Assembly (NCBI RefSeq): GCF_900105335.1
Contig: NZ_LT629770.1
Span: 1,550,001 to 1,614,000 of the forward strand
Length of the DNA: 64,000 bases
Direction: 5' to 3'
From: Microbacterium paraoxydans
GTDB taxonomy: Bacteria > Actinomycetota > Actinomycetes > Actinomycetales > Microbacteriaceae
Shown one piece after another: positions 45,607-55,091 of this stretch. Every line of letters begins with the position of its first letter. The first letter of the stretch is position 1. Below the pieces are notes generated by a model. That model worked only from the letters and a program-made list of their open reading frames with translations. It did no database searches and had not been told where the DNA came from. Both the position numbers and the translations under genes were made by a program.

Positions 45607-46740
45607 TCAGCCGGCCACGTGCCGCTCGTCGGGGCCGTCGTAGTGCGACAGCGGGCGGATCAGGGCGTTCGCGCCGGCCTGCTCGATGACGTGGGCCGTC
45701 CACCCCGTCACCCGCGCCGCGACGAACAGCGGCGTGAAGGTGAGCGTGTCGAAGCCGATGAGGCTGTACGCGGGGCCGGACGGGTAGTCGAGGTTCGGGT
45801 GGATCCCCTTGCGCTCGACGAACTGTGACTCCAGCGCGTTGTACAGCTCGGCGACGTCCTCCCGGCCGTAGTGCGCGACGAGGGTGTCGAGCGCGGCCTT
45901 CATGGTCGGCACGCGTGAGTCGCCGTTCTTGTAGACGCGGTGTCCGAAGCCCATGATCTTGCGCTTCTCCGCGAGGGCCTTGTCGAGCCAGGCCTCGACG
46001 GCGTCCGCCGAACCGATCTCCTTGAAGATGTGCAGCACGGCCTCATTCGCCCCGCCGTGCAGCGGGCCCTTGAGCGCGCCGATGGCCCCGACCACAGCCG
46101 AGTAGATGTCGCTGAGGGTCGAGGTGATGACCCGGGCGGTGAAGGTCGAGGCGTTGAAGGAGTGCTCGGCGTAGAGGATCATCGACCGGTTGAACGCGTC
46201 GACCACGACCGGGTCGGCCTCCTCCCCGAAGGTCATCCAGAGGAAGTTCGCCGAGTAGTCGAGGTCGTCGCGCGGAGCGATGAGCTCCTGGCCGCGACGG
46301 CGACGCTGGCCGTAGGCGACGATGGCCGGCAGCGCGGCGAACAGGCGGATACTGCGCGCCAGGTTCTGCTCGGGGCTGCCACCGGCGTCGAGCACGGAAC
46401 CGCCGGCCTCGGGGTCGGATGCGCCGATCAGGCTCACGGCCGTGCGCACCTCGTCCATCGGGTGCGCCTCGAGGGGCACGAGGTCGATGGCGGCCTTCAC
46501 GTTGTCGGCCAGGGCGCGGTGCTTCCGCTCCTCCAGCCGGAACGCGGCGAGCTCGTCGCCCGTCGGCAGCTCGCCGTTCCACAGCAGGTACGCCACGGCC
46601 TCGAAGGACTGCGTGTCTGCGAGCTCCTGCACCGGATAGCCGCGGTAGAGCAGGCTGTTCGTCTCGGGGTTGACCTTCGAGATCGCCGTCGTGTCGACGA
46701 CGACCCCCGCGAGGCCCTTCTTGATGTCCGGCTCGGTCAT
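45607..46740 (-). CDS. prpC: 2-methylcitrate synthase
   Basis: A 377-residue citrate-synthase-fold enzyme condensing propionyl-CoA with oxaloacetate. The catalytic His motifs L-K-G-P-L-H-G-G-A-N and G-F-G-H-R-V-Y-K are present. The short N-terminus, lacking the allosteric domain, is typical of PrpC and type I citrate synthases. ATG 46740 was preferred to GTG 46746 because the Shine-Dalgarno GGAG then has a 6-nt spacing. It sits with prpB and prpD, which makes methylcitrate the likely product. Confidence 0.9.
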   Translation of the reverse strand: MTEPDIKKGLAGVVVDTTAISKVNPETNSLLYRGYPVQELADTQSFEAVAYLLWNGELPTGDELAAFRLEERKHRALADNVKAAIDLVPLEAHPMDEVRTAVSLIGASDPEAGGSVLDAGGSPEQNLARSIRLFAALPAIVAYGQRRRRGQELIAPRDDLDYSANFLWMTFGEEADPVVVDAFNRSMILYAEHSFNASTFTARVITSTLSDIYSAVVGAIGALKGPLHGGANEAVLHIFKEIGSADAVEAWLDKALAEKRKIMGFGHRVYKNGDSRVPTMKAALDTLVAHYGREDVAELYNALESQFVERKGIHPNLDYPSGPAYSLIGFDTLTFTPLFVAARVTGWTAHVIEQAGANALIRPLSHYDGPDERHVAG

Positions 46741-46749
46741 GGTCACTCC

Positions 46750-46817
46750 TTCGTGTACTTCGACTCGTCGCTGCGCTCCTCGCTCAGCAACCGCGTCGTG
46801 TGTCCGCTTCGCTGCGC
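46750..46817. other. short gap between prpC and prpB with CTTCGACTCG...GCTCAGC repeats
   Basis: The gap carries CTTCGACTCG and two CGCTGCGCTC-type copies with GCTCAGCAAC and GCTCAGCGAC. The wording is reminiscent of repeat family D (TTCGACAGGCTCAG), but the match is loose. Confidence 0.4.
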
Positions 46818-47726
46818 TCAGCGACCGGTGTTGTCGAGTGTGAAGTTGAAGACGCCCGAGTCGAAGTGGTTGTACGACTCGTAGTCGATCAGCTCGTAGA
46901 GGTCGGCGCGGTGCTGCATCTCCCCGAGCTTCGAGGTCAGGTGCCCCTCGTCGTTCAGCGTATCGAGCGCACGGCCCGCCGCCCCCATCGCGATCCGCAG
47001 CAGCGACACCGGCCAGATGACCATGCGCACCCCGGCATCGCGGAGAGCGTCGACGGAGAACAGCTCGCTCTTGCCGAACTCGGTCATGTTCGCGAGGATC
47101 GGCACGTCCAGCGCCGCGGCCATGGCCTCGAACTCGCCGATCGTGCGCATCGCCTCCGGGAAGATCGCATCGGCTCCCGCGTCGACGAGCGCCTTGGCCC
47201 GGTCGATCGCCGCATCCAGCCCCTCGATCGCCCGGATGTCGGTACGCGCCATGATCAGGAAGTTCTCGTCGCGGCGGGCGTCGGCGGCGGCGCGGATGCG
47301 CTTGATCGCGGTGTCCTCGTCGACCACGGCCTTGCCGTCGAGGTGGCCGCAGCGCTTCGGGTTGACCTGGTCCTCAATGTGGGTACCGGCGAGACCGGCG
47401 TCCTCGAGCTCCTGGATCGTCCGCGCGACGTTCATCGGCTCGCCGAAGCCGGTGTCGGCGTCGACTATCGCGGGGAGGTCGGTCATGCGGGCGATCTGCT
47501 TCGCCCGCCCGGCGACCTCGGTCAGCGTGGTCAGCCCGATGTCCGGCAGGCCGAGGTCGGCGGAGAGCACGGCCCCCGAGATGTAGACCCCCTCGAAGCC
47601 CTTGTCCTCGATGAGCCGGGCGCTCAGCGGATTGAACGCGCCGGGGAAGCGCAGCAGCTCCCCGGAGGCGAGCCGTTCCCGGAACAGGCGCCGCTTCTCG
47701 GCCGGCGTCGTGGTGGAGTACAGCAT
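46818..47726 (-). CDS. prpB: 2-methylisocitrate lyase
   Basis: A 302-residue ICL/PEPM-family lyase that splits 2-methylisocitrate into pyruvate and succinate. The catalytic loop K124-R125-C126-G127-H128 is intact and the metal-binding D-A-D-T-G-F-G block is at about residues 89-95. ATG 47726 is preceded by an AAGGGGAG Shine-Dalgarno. It lies between prpD and prpC on the same strand. Confidence 0.94.
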   Translation of the reverse strand: MLYSTTTPAEKRRLFRERLASGELLRFPGAFNPLSARLIEDKGFEGVYISGAVLSADLGLPDIGLTTLTEVAGRAKQIARMTDLPAIVDADTGFGEPMNVARTIQELEDAGLAGTHIEDQVNPKRCGHLDGKAVVDEDTAIKRIRAAADARRDENFLIMARTDIRAIEGLDAAIDRAKALVDAGADAIFPEAMRTIGEFEAMAAALDVPILANMTEFGKSELFSVDALRDAGVRMVIWPVSLLRIAMGAAGRALDTLNDEGHLTSKLGEMQHRADLYELIDYESYNHFDSGVFNFTLDNTGR

Positions 47727-47748
47727 CAGTTGCTCCCCTTCGATCGGT

Positions 47749-47834
47749 GTTCACAACTCAGGAGACCGGCGGGGGAGAGAGCCGTGTAGGCGGTCAGCCG
47801 ACGCGTTCCGCGCCGATTCTCCTGAGTTATGAAC
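47749..47834. repeat. family A palindrome between prpD and prpB
   Basis: GTTCACAACTCAGGAGA (47749-47765) and TCTCCTGAGTTATGAAC (47818-47834) pair with one mismatch over 17 bp around a 52-nt spacer. In the minus-strand operon it would form a hairpin in the intercistronic RNA. Confidence 0.78.
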
Positions 47835-47844
47835 GGCGTGGGCA

Positions 47845-49371
47845 TCAGAACAGACCGGCGGGCGCCGCGGCGTCGTCGAGCAGACCGGGCTTCGCGACGA
47901 TCGAGAGCTCGGCGACCTCGGCGGCCGTGAGCTCGGGCAGGCGCTGCACGAGCTCCAGGAACCGCTCGATCTCGGCGGGCTCGAGCACGGGCTCCGCGAG
48001 CAGGCGGAACTTGGCGATGTAGTTCTCCCGCGCGAACGGGCGCGCGCCGAGGGGGTGGGCGTCGGCGACGGCGATCTCGTCCACCACGGTCGAGCCGTCG
48101 GTGAGGCGGATCTCGACGCGGCCGCCGAACGCCTTCTCGTCCGGGTCCTCCGAGTGGTAACGGCGGGTCCATTCCGCGTCCTCGGCCGTGGTGATCTTGT
48201 GCCACAGCGCGACGGTGTCGGGGCGGCCTGCGCGCTCCGGCGTGTAGGAGTCGACGTGGTGCCAGCCGCCGTCCTGCAGCGCCACCGCGAAGATGTACGG
48301 GATGGAGTGGTCGAGGGTCTCGCGGGAGGCCGTCGGGTCGTACTTCTGCGGGTCGTTCGCTCCCGAGCCGATCACGTAGTGGGTGTGGTGGCTGGTGTGC
48401 AGCACGATCGAGGCGATGTTCGCGGGGTCGCGGAGGGCCGGGTTCGCGGTGCCGAGCTTGCGGGCGAGGTCGATCCACGCCTGCGCCTGGTATTCCGCGG
48501 AGTGCTCCTTCGTGTACGAGTCGAGGATCGCGCGCTTGGCCTCGCCGGCAGCGGGCAGCGGCACCTCGTAGGCCGCGTCCTTCCCGTCGAGCATCCAGGC
48601 GATCACGCCGTCCTCGCCTTCGTAGATCGGCGCGGGGCTCGTCTGTCCGCGCATCGCCCGGTCGACGGCCTCGACGGCCATCTTCCCGGCGAAGGCCGGG
48701 GCGTGCGCCTTCCAGGTGGAGATCTCGCCCTTGCGGCTCTGGCGCGTGGCGGTCGTGGTGTGCAGCGCCTGGCCGACCGCCTGGTAGATCGTCTCGACGT
48801 CGAGGCCGAGGAGGGTGCCGATGCCGGCGGCGGCGGACGGGCCGAGGTGCGCGACGTGGTCGATCTTGTGCTTGTGCAGGCAGATCGCGCGCACGAGGTC
48901 CATCTGGATCTCGTAGCCGGTGGCGATGCCGCGCACGAGCGCGCGGCCGTCCTTGCCGGTGTGCTGCGCGACAGCGAGGATCGGCGGGATATTGTCGCCC
49001 GGGTGCGAGTACTCGGCGGCGAGGAATGTGTCGTGGTAGTCGAGCTCGCGCACGGCCACGCCGTTCGCCCAGGCCGCCCACTCCGGGCTGGTGCGGCGGT
49101 CGAGCGGTGTTCCGAAGAGGTTGGCGCCGGCACCACCGGTGGAGACGGGGTGACTGAACGCCTGCGCGCGGGCGGCGACGATCGGCGCACGGGTGAGGGA
49201 GGCGGCGGCGACGGCGGCGTTGTCGATGATGCGGTTGATGATCATGTCGACGACGGGCTGCTCGACCTCGACCTGGTCGACTGCGACCTCGGCGATCTTC
49301 CACGCGAGCTGATCCTCGCGGACGAGGTTCTCGGAGCTGGCGTGCACGCGGACGTGGTGGGTGACGGTCAT
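47845..49371 (-). CDS. prpD: MmgE/PrpD family 2-methylcitrate dehydratase
   Basis: A 508-residue MmgE/PrpD protein. Typical segments include [20 protein letters not shown] and [14 protein letters not shown]. It dehydrates 2-methylcitrate; no dedicated AcnD or isomerase is in the window. An internal ATG at 49371 is preceded by AAGGA at 6 nt, a usable start. However, the GntR frame upstream runs into this gene without a stop, so a GntR-PrpD fusion of 728 residues is also encoded. Confidence 0.88.
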   Translation of the reverse strand: MTVTHHVRVHASSENLVREDQLAWKIAEVAVDQVEVEQPVVDMIINRIIDNAAVAAASLTRAPIVAARAQAFSHPVSTGGAGANLFGTPLDRRTSPEWAAWANGVAVRELDYHDTFLAAEYSHPGDNIPPILAVAQHTGKDGRALVRGIATGYEIQMDLVRAICLHKHKIDHVAHLGPSAAAGIGTLLGLDVETIYQAVGQALHTTTATRQSRKGEISTWKAHAPAFAGKMAVEAVDRAMRGQTSPAPIYEGEDGVIAWMLDGKDAAYEVPLPAAGEAKRAILDSYTKEHSAEYQAQAWIDLARKLGTANPALRDPANIASIVLHTSHHTHYVIGSGANDPQKYDPTASRETLDHSIPYIFAVALQDGGWHHVDSYTPERAGRPDTVALWHKITTAEDAEWTRRYHSEDPDEKAFGGRVEIRLTDGSTVVDEIAVADAHPLGARPFARENYIAKFRLLAEPVLEPAEIERFLELVQRLPELTAAEVAELSIVAKPGLLDDAAAPAGLF

Positions 49372-50031
49372 GAGTGTCCTTCGCTGAGGGAGGGAGTCGA
49401 GGATGCCGGTGAGCGCGTTGTGCAGGTGCACGTGCGTGGCATGGGCGGCGAGGTCGCCGTCGCGGGCGGCGAGCGCCTCGGCGATGGTGCGGTGCTCGGC
49501 CGCGGAGGCGGCGAGCCGCGCGGGCTTGTCCCGCGCCATGCGCCGCACGCGGACGAGGTGGGTGCGGACCGTGCGCAGCGCCGCAGCGATGTAGTCGTTG
49601 GCGACGGCGTCGTCGAGGGCCGCATCGAATCGTGCGATCAGGGCGTAGTAGGCATCGCGGCCCTCCGCCCTGGTGAGGTCCACGTGGGCGAACTCCGCGG
49701 CGAGCGCGGCGAACCGGTCGGCGTCGCCCCGGACGGCCGCCAGTCGGGCGGAGGTCTCCTCCAGCGCGCGACGGATCTCGAACAGGGACCGGATGTCGTC
49801 GGCGTCAAGGTCGGCGACCACGGTCACGCGGGGCGACTGCTGCACCACCAGGCCGTCGGCGGCCAGGCGGCGCAGCGCCTCTCGCAGCGGGGTCCGGCTC
49901 ACGCCGAGGCGCTCGGCCTGCTCCACCTCGCCGAGCACGTACCCGGCCGGCAGCTCCCCGGACTGGATGCCGTCGAGGAGCGCCGCATAGGCGCGATCAC
50001 CCATGGACGTGCGCTCGACCGGGAGAACCAT
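49372..50031 (-). CDS. GntR-family (FadR/FCD) regulator, frame continuous with prpD
   Basis: 220 codons encoding a winged helix (about residues 10-75, [13 protein letters not shown]) and an FCD ligand domain. After ...[13 protein letters not shown] the frame passes directly into M-T-V-T-H-H of PrpD with no stop. The start ATG 50031 lies 8 nt after TATACA in the minus strand; an alternative ATG is at 50004. It likely controls the prp operon, and TGTATACATA sites lie just upstream. The missing stop is either a real fusion or a sequencing error. Confidence 0.85.
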
Positions 50032-50039
50032 TCCGTCAG

Positions 50040-50103
50040 TGTATACATAAACCTCCCGAGGTGGTCCCCTTCTCGGGCGCGGGTGGTCGATTCGTATACA
50101 TAA
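50040..50103. promoter_or_regulatory. two TGTATACATA-type sites upstream of the GntR-prpD gene
   Basis: TGTATACATA (50040-50049) and CGTATACATA (50094-50103) are direct copies 54 bp apart, five helical turns. The first includes the putative -10 TATACA (50045-50040 on the minus strand). The GT-n-AC core fits FadR-type GntR operators. The same decamer occurs at 35751. Confidence 0.6.
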
Positions 50104-50225
50104 TCTCCGTCCACCCGCCCCGCACCCGGGCACAGCTTCGGAGAGCGCCCGGGACACGCCGCACCGCGGGGCGGGAGGCCGGCGTGTCGGCTCCGATCTC
50201 CGAAGTCGTGCCCGCGGGACGCCGC

Positions 50226-51170
50226 TCAGGGGGCGGGGCGGGGCTCGCCGAGCTTCACGACGACCACGCCGGCGAGCACGAGCACGCCCCCGAGGGCCTG
50301 CAGCGGGCCGGGGAGCTGCCCAAGTAGGAGCCAGCCGAAGAGCAGGGCCGCCACGACCTCGGCGAGCGCGACGAACGAGGCCAGCCGGGAGCCGAGCATC
50401 CGCGTCGAGACGATGCCGAGCACGTACGCGAGGGCCGTGGCGATCACGCCGATCGCGAGGACCGGCACGAACCACGGCACCGCGCCGAACCGGTAGTCGA
50501 CGTCGGCCGTCGTCCACGCGAACGGCAGCACGCCGACGAGCGCGGCGAGGCTCAGACCCACGGCACCGAGCAGCAGCCCACTGCCCGCGAGGGCGATCGG
50601 CGGGATCCCGGTGTCGGCCCTGGCGGACAGCACGAAGTAGCTCGCGGCCCCCACCATCGCCCCGAGCGCCCAGAGGATACCGACGACATCCACCTGCGCC
50701 CCGGTCACGATGTCGAGCATGAGGACGAGCCCGACGAAGGCGATGCCGGCACCGAGGACGCTGCGCCGCGTGGGACGCTCGCCCCGGCGCAGCCAGAGCC
50801 AGAGGAGCACGGCGACCGGGGCGGTGTACTCGATGAGCAGCGCGATCCCGACGTCCATCAACGCCACGGCCTGGAAGTAGCAGAGCTGGGTGGCGGCGAC
50901 GGCGAGGAGGCCGTAGGCGGCGACCATCCCCGCGTTCTGCCGGAGGGCACGCCACCGCCCGCGGAGCGCGAGGACCGTGGGGACGAGCAGCACGAGCGCC
51001 GCGACCCAGACCCGCACCGTGACGGCAGCGCCCGGCGTCCATCCCGCGTCGATGAGTCCACGTGCCCACGCCCCGGAGGAGCCGAACGCGAAGGCGGCGG
51101 CGACAGCGAGCGGCAGGCCGAGGCGCACCCCGGTCCGGGTGCGCGGAGTGTCATCGGCCACGGTGCTCAT
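50226..51170 (-). CDS. EamA/DMT-family transporter
   Basis: A 314-residue protein with ten hydrophobic segments in two EamA repeats (first ends near W-L-W-L-R-R-G-E, second near [11 protein letters not shown]). DMT carriers of this type export amino acids or metabolites. The substrate is unknown. It is transcribed away from the CGNR gene with about 38 bp between them. Confidence 0.87.
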   Translation of the reverse strand: MSTVADDTPRTRTGVRLGLPLAVAAAFAFGSSGAWARGLIDAGWTPGAAVTVRVWVAALVLLVPTVLALRGRWRALRQNAGMVAAYGLLAVAATQLCYFQAVALMDVGIALLIEYTAPVAVLLWLWLRRGERPTRRSVLGAGIAFVGLVLMLDIVTGAQVDVVGILWALGAMVGAASYFVLSARADTGIPPIALAGSGLLLGAVGLSLAALVGVLPFAWTTADVDYRFGAVPWFVPVLAIGVIATALAYVLGIVSTRMLGSRLASFVALAEVVAALLFGWLLLGQLPGPLQALGGVLVLAGVVVVKLGEPRPAP

Positions 51171-51196
51171 GAGGGATGACGCTACGCCCGCGGGAG

Positions 51197-51202
51197 TAAG
51201 CT
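51197..51202 (+). promoter_or_regulatory. -10 box of the CGNR gene
   Basis: TAAGCT ends 6 nt before the ATG at 51209, again implying a leaderless mRNA. Confidence 0.5.
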
Positions 51203-51208
51203 GTCAAC

Positions 51209-51745
51209 ATGGTCTTCACCGATGACACAGAGGATGCGCTGCGCGCGGCGGTCTGGCTCGCGAACTCGGCGGAAGACCCGGACACCCTGGTCGACATCGA
51301 CGACGAGAAGACCTTCCTTCAGGTGTTCCCGTACACGGGACGGGTCGACGGGGACACGGTGGAACTCGACGACCTCCGCGCTCTGCGGCCGCGCCTCCGC
51401 GCCATGCTGCTCGCTCCGCGCGACGAGATGGCCGCGCACGTCAATGCCGCTCTCGCCGAGGTGCGCCTGACCCCGCGGCTCGTGCGTCACGACGAGCTGG
51501 ACTGGCACCTGCACGGCCTCGCCGACGAACGCCCGCTCGCCGAACGGGTGCTCGTGGAGACCGCGATGGCCCTGATCGACGTCATCCGCACGGACGAGGG
51601 CTCTCGCCTCACCGTCTGTGCGGACGGGACATGCCAGGCGATCGCCCTCGACCTCTCCCGCAACCGCTCCAAGCGCTACTGCTCGACGAGCTGCGCCAAC
51701 CGCAACGCCGTCGCGGCGTACCGCGCCCGCCGCGCCGCCGGCTGA
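51209..51745 (+). CDS. CGNR zinc-finger protein, putative regulator
   Basis: A 178-residue protein with an N-terminal ABATE-like region and a C-terminal CGNR zinc finger: C-A-D-G-T-C-Q-A then Y-C-S-T-S-C-A-N-R-N-A-V-A-A-Y-R-A-R-R. The four Cys residues that bind zinc are intact, although the G of CGNR is replaced by A. Members are thought to be stress-related DNA-binding regulators. No target can be named; the divergent EamA gene is the nearest candidate. Confidence 0.85.
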   Translation: MVFTDDTEDALRAAVWLANSAEDPDTLVDIDDEKTFLQVFPYTGRVDGDTVELDDLRALRPRLRAMLLAPRDEMAAHVNAALAEVRLTPRLVRHDELDWHLHGLADERPLAERVLVETAMALIDVIRTDEGSRLTVCADGTCQAIALDLSRNRSKRYCSTSCANRNAVAAYRARRAAG

Positions 51746-51815
51746 CCACGCCGCGCGCTCCGCTCGGAGACCGCAGACCGGAACGCGGTCCGAGCGGAAT
51801 CGATGCTGCCCGCTC

Positions 51816-51845
51816 TTCACAAACGATTATCGATTAGTGTAATGT
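51816..51845 (+). promoter_or_regulatory. ABC-operon promoter with GntR operator in the spacer
   Basis: TTCACA (51816-51821) and TAATGT (51840-51845) are 18 bp apart. The spacer holds ATTATCGATTAGTGTAAT (51826-51843), which lines up with the operator in the GntR promoter at 60399-60417. Binding would block RNA polymerase. Confidence 0.65.
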
Positions 51846-51885
51846 CGCGAGCGGCCCTCCCTCATGCATCAGGAAAGGATCAACG

Positions 51886-53154
51886 ATGATCAAGGCCCGA
51901 GTCCTCCCCCTCGTCGGCATCGCGGCGGTATCCGCCCTCGCCATCGCCGGCTGCTCGACCACCGCCGGCGACGACGGCGGCGATGCCGGTGGCGACGTCA
52001 CCGTCCGCATGCTCGTGAACGTCACCCCGAACCTGACCGAGGAGTTCTGGAACGACCTCGTCGCGCCGTTCGAGGACGCCAACCCGAATATCGACGTCGT
52101 CATCCAGAACCCGGGTGCGGAGGGCGTCGAAGCCGCCGTGCCGCGCCTGCTGGCCGCCGGCGACGCTCCCGACGTCGTGCAGTCCATCGCCCCCACCACC
52201 AAGCTCGCTCCCGAGCTCGTCGACCTCTCGCAGTACGAGTGGGCGTCGTCCGGTCCGCTCGCCGACCAGTACTCGATCGACGGCAAGAACTACATGGCCG
52301 GCATCGGCGTGCAGTTGCAGAGCCTCTTCTTCTACAACAAGACCGCGTTCGAGGAGGCGGGGATCACGGAGGTGCCGACCACGGTCGACGAGCTCACCGA
52401 AGCCCTCGGCAAGCTCAAGGACGCCGGGTGGACGCCCGTCCAGACCGGTGGCGACTGGATGACGAGCCACACCCTGCAGGCGCTCGGGCTGCCGACCATC
52501 ATCGCCGAGGACCCGGAGTGGTTCCAGGACATCTCGGCGGGCGACGTCACCTTCAGCGAGACCTACGGCGATGCGGTCGAGACCTACGCGGACTGGGTGT
52601 CCGAGGGCTACATCCCGGGCGACGCCCTGGGCATCAAGTACCCGGACGCCGAGCAGGCCTTCCTCTCGGGCAAGACCGCGGTGTACTCGATGGGAAGCTG
52701 GTTCGCCGGCACCCAGGCGAAGGCCGCCGACTCCGCGGACATCGGCGTCTTCCGCGCCCCCGCCATGAGCGCCGACGAGCAGCCCGCGATGGGCGCCAAC
52801 ATCGCCAGCCCGTACTCGATCCTCAAGGCGAGCAAGAACCAGGACGCGGCGGCGAAGCTCATCGAGTTCCTCACCACCGACCAGACCGCGGTGAGCGACC
52901 AGCTCGCGGTCGACGGCAACTTCCGCGACGGCTACGAGTACGACATGACGCCGCTCGGCGAGGAGCTGCTGCAGATCGTGGCCGACACCCCGGCTGAGGC
53001 CTACACGCCCACCGGCGGCGGCTACGGCGAGCGCACGCTCCCCGACGGCTACTCGGGCGAGATCAACACCCAGACCCAGGCCCTGCTCGGCGGCGCACCC
53101 GCCGACCAGGTGCTGCAGGCCATGGACGACTGGTTCGCCGCCAACGCCGGTTGA
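51886..53154 (+). CDS. carbohydrate ABC transporter substrate-binding lipoprotein
   Basis: A 422-residue extracellular solute-binding protein. The lipobox A-I-A-G-C has Cys23 as the lipidated residue, followed by a Gly/Asp linker and a family 1 (MalE-like) binding fold. A GGAAAGG Shine-Dalgarno precedes ATG 51886. It heads the operon with two permeases. The preferred sugar cannot be read from the sequence. Confidence 0.92.
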   Translation: MIKARVLPLVGIAAVSALAIAGCSTTAGDDGGDAGGDVTVRMLVNVTPNLTEEFWNDLVAPFEDANPNIDVVIQNPGAEGVEAAVPRLLAAGDAPDVVQSIAPTTKLAPELVDLSQYEWASSGPLADQYSIDGKNYMAGIGVQLQSLFFYNKTAFEEAGITEVPTTVDELTEALGKLKDAGWTPVQTGGDWMTSHTLQALGLPTIIAEDPEWFQDISAGDVTFSETYGDAVETYADWVSEGYIPGDALGIKYPDAEQAFLSGKTAVYSMGSWFAGTQAKAADSADIGVFRAPAMSADEQPAMGANIASPYSILKASKNQDAAAKLIEFLTTDQTAVSDQLAVDGNFRDGYEYDMTPLGEELLQIVADTPAEAYTPTGGGYGERTLPDGYSGEINTQTQALLGGAPADQVLQAMDDWFAANAG

Positions 53155-53160
53155 CCCTCG

Positions 53161-53195
53161 CGGCGCCCGGGACGCGACATCCGTCCCGGGCGCCG
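53161..53195 (+). other. 14-bp intercistronic hairpin after the binding-protein gene
   Basis: CGGCGCCCGGGACG (53161-53174) and CGTCCCGGGCGCCG (53182-53195) pair perfectly around a 7-nt loop, 6 nt after the stop. There is no T-run, so it probably stabilises the upstream message and allows more binding protein than permease. Confidence 0.7.
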
Positions 53196-53253
53196 TCCCG
53201 GCGCTGCCCCAGCGCCTCCCCCTGAACGCGCCACCGAGAACGAGAGTGCCGCC

Positions 53254-54237
53254 ATGACTCCGCCCACCACGACCGCGCCGCCGCCGGCCGCCGCCGCCAC
53301 CCCGACAGGACCATCGACGCCGATGAGCTCGCCCCCCGCCCCGCGCCGCCGCACGGCGCTGCAGCAGTGGCGGAACCGGATCCCCGGCATCCTCATGGGC
53401 GGCCCGGCCGTCGCGGTCTTCCTCGCGATGTTCGTCATCCCGATGATCCTCGCGGCGGTGCTCAGCTTCACCGACTGGAACGGGTACAGCCTCAACTTCA
53501 ACTTCATCGGCTGGGACAACTACATCAAGGCGTTCCGCAGCCCGCGCTCGACCCAGGCCGCGATCTTCACGGGCATCATCGCGGTGGTGGGCACGATCCT
53601 CTGCAACGCCATCGGCCTCGCGATCGCCGCCCTCATCTCCGGGCCCGGCCGCTCGAACACGATCCTGCGCACGATCTTCTTCTACCCGTACGTGATCAGC
53701 GCCCTCATCATCGGCTTCCTCTGGTCGGCGATGCTCTCCCCCACCGGCGCCGTCAACGGCCTGCTCAGCACGCTCGGCCTCCCGGCGATGCCGTTCCTCA
53801 CCGACCCGACCTTCGCCAAGGCGAGCGTGATCTTCACGATCGTGTGGTCACACTTCGGCTTCAACATGATCCTGTTCCTCGCCGGCATCAAGTCCGTCCC
53901 CGCGGAGTACTACGAGGCGGCGACCGTGGACGGCGCCTCGCGGTGGCAGCAGTTCCGCTCCATCACCCTGCCGCTCATCGCCCCCGTCTTCACGGTGAAC
54001 CTCGTGCTCACCCTCGTCGGGCTCCTCAAGGCGTACGACGTGGTGCTGTCGCTCACCGACGGAGGACCCGCCGGCTCGACGCAGACGATCGTCTACCAGA
54101 TCCTCAAGGACTCCTTCGCGAACTCGGCCCTCGGCTTCGGCGCCGCGCAGTCCATGATCCTCCTCATCGTCACCGCAGTCGTCGGCCTCGCCGTCACGCT
54201 GGTGCGACGCCGCGCCGAGCAGAAGGCGACCGACTGA
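53254..54237 (+). CDS. sugar ABC transporter permease (MalF type)
   Basis: A 327-residue inner-membrane permease with a Pro/Thr-rich N-terminal tail (~35 residues), then six membrane segments. The EAA loop reads E-Y-Y-E-A-A-T-V-D-G-A-S-R-W-Q, which contacts an ATPase. Its stop overlaps the next permease start by one base. The ATG 53254 follows the intercistronic hairpin; no strong Shine-Dalgarno is seen. Confidence 0.93.
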   Translation: MTPPTTTAPPPAAAATPTGPSTPMSSPPAPRRRTALQQWRNRIPGILMGGPAVAVFLAMFVIPMILAAVLSFTDWNGYSLNFNFIGWDNYIKAFRSPRSTQAAIFTGIIAVVGTILCNAIGLAIAALISGPGRSNTILRTIFFYPYVISALIIGFLWSAMLSPTGAVNGLLSTLGLPAMPFLTDPTFAKASVIFTIVWSHFGFNMILFLAGIKSVPAEYYEAATVDGASRWQQFRSITLPLIAPVFTVNLVLTLVGLLKAYDVVLSLTDGGPAGSTQTIVYQILKDSFANSALGFGAAQSMILLIVTAVVGLAVTLVRRRAEQKATD

Positions 54238-55091
54238 TGAAGCAGACCCGCAACCGCCCGGCCCTCGCCGTCAGCACGATCCGGTGGATCGTCCTCGGCG
54301 TCGTCGCGATCACGATGCTGATCCCGATGTACACGATGCTGATCAACGCGTTCAAACCGCAGGCCGACATCATCGAGAACCCGCTGCTGATCACGCCGCA
54401 GATGTTCACGTTCGACTACCTGTGGGCCGCGATCACGAGCAGCAAGTTCAACGTGATCGCCGCGTACGGCATCACACTGCTGTTCGTCGTGCTCGTGAAC
54501 CTGTGCTGCATCGCCCTCGCCGCGCCCGTCGCCTACGTCATCGCCCGCGGACGGTCGAAGTGGCACCTGGGACTGCTGCTCCTCTTCGTCTCCGGGCTCT
54601 TCATCCCCGGCCAGGTGACGCTGATCCCCGTGGTCTTCGTGCTGCGGGTGCTCGGGCTCATCAACACGATCCCCGGGTTCATCCTCTTCGAGACCGCGGC
54701 GACCCTGCCGGTGACGATCTTCCTGTTCACGGCCTACCTCCGCAGCGTCCCGCGTGACATCGACGAGGCGGCGTCGCTGGACGGCGCCGGGCCCATCCGC
54801 GCCTTCTGGGCGTGCATCTTCCCGATCATGAAGCCCGTCGTCGCGACGGTCGTGGTACTCAACTCGATCGGCGTGTGGAACGACTTCGTGAGTCCGCAGA
54901 TCATCCTCGGGCCGAGCTCCGGGATCTACACGGTGACCACCGGCGTCTACGCGGCGGTCGGACAGTTCTCGACCGACTACACCCAAGTGTTCCCGACCCT
55001 CCTGCTGGCCGTGCTGCCCGCGATGGTGTTCTTCATCGTGATGCAGCGCCACATCATCGGCGGCCTGGTCGCCGGAGCGACGAAGGGATGA
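54237..55091 (+). CDS. sugar ABC transporter permease (MalG type)
   Basis: A 284-residue permease with about six membrane segments and the EAA loop D-I-D-E-A-A-S-L-D-G-A-G-P-I. It pairs with the upstream MalF-type protein. No ATPase gene is in the operon, so a shared MsiK-like ATPase elsewhere is expected, as is common in actinobacteria. It overlaps the next gene by 4 nt (ATGA). Confidence 0.93.
   Translation: MKQTRNRPALAVSTIRWIVLGVVAITMLIPMYTMLINAFKPQADIIENPLLITPQMFTFDYLWAAITSSKFNVIAAYGITLLFVVLVNLCCIALAAPVAYVIARGRSKWHLGLLLLFVSGLFIPGQVTLIPVVFVLRVLGLINTIPGFILFETAATLPVTIFLFTAYLRSVPRDIDEAASLDGAGPIRAFWACIFPIMKPVVATVVVLNSIGVWNDFVSPQIILGPSSGIYTVTTGVYAAVGQFSTDYTQVFPTLLLAVLPAMVFFIVMQRHIIGGLVAGATKG

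Noticed and set aside
46750..46817. Family D repeat copies between prpC and prpB
   Set aside because: The similarity is limited to short CTTCGACTCG and GCTCAGC pieces; it is too weak to count as a family member.
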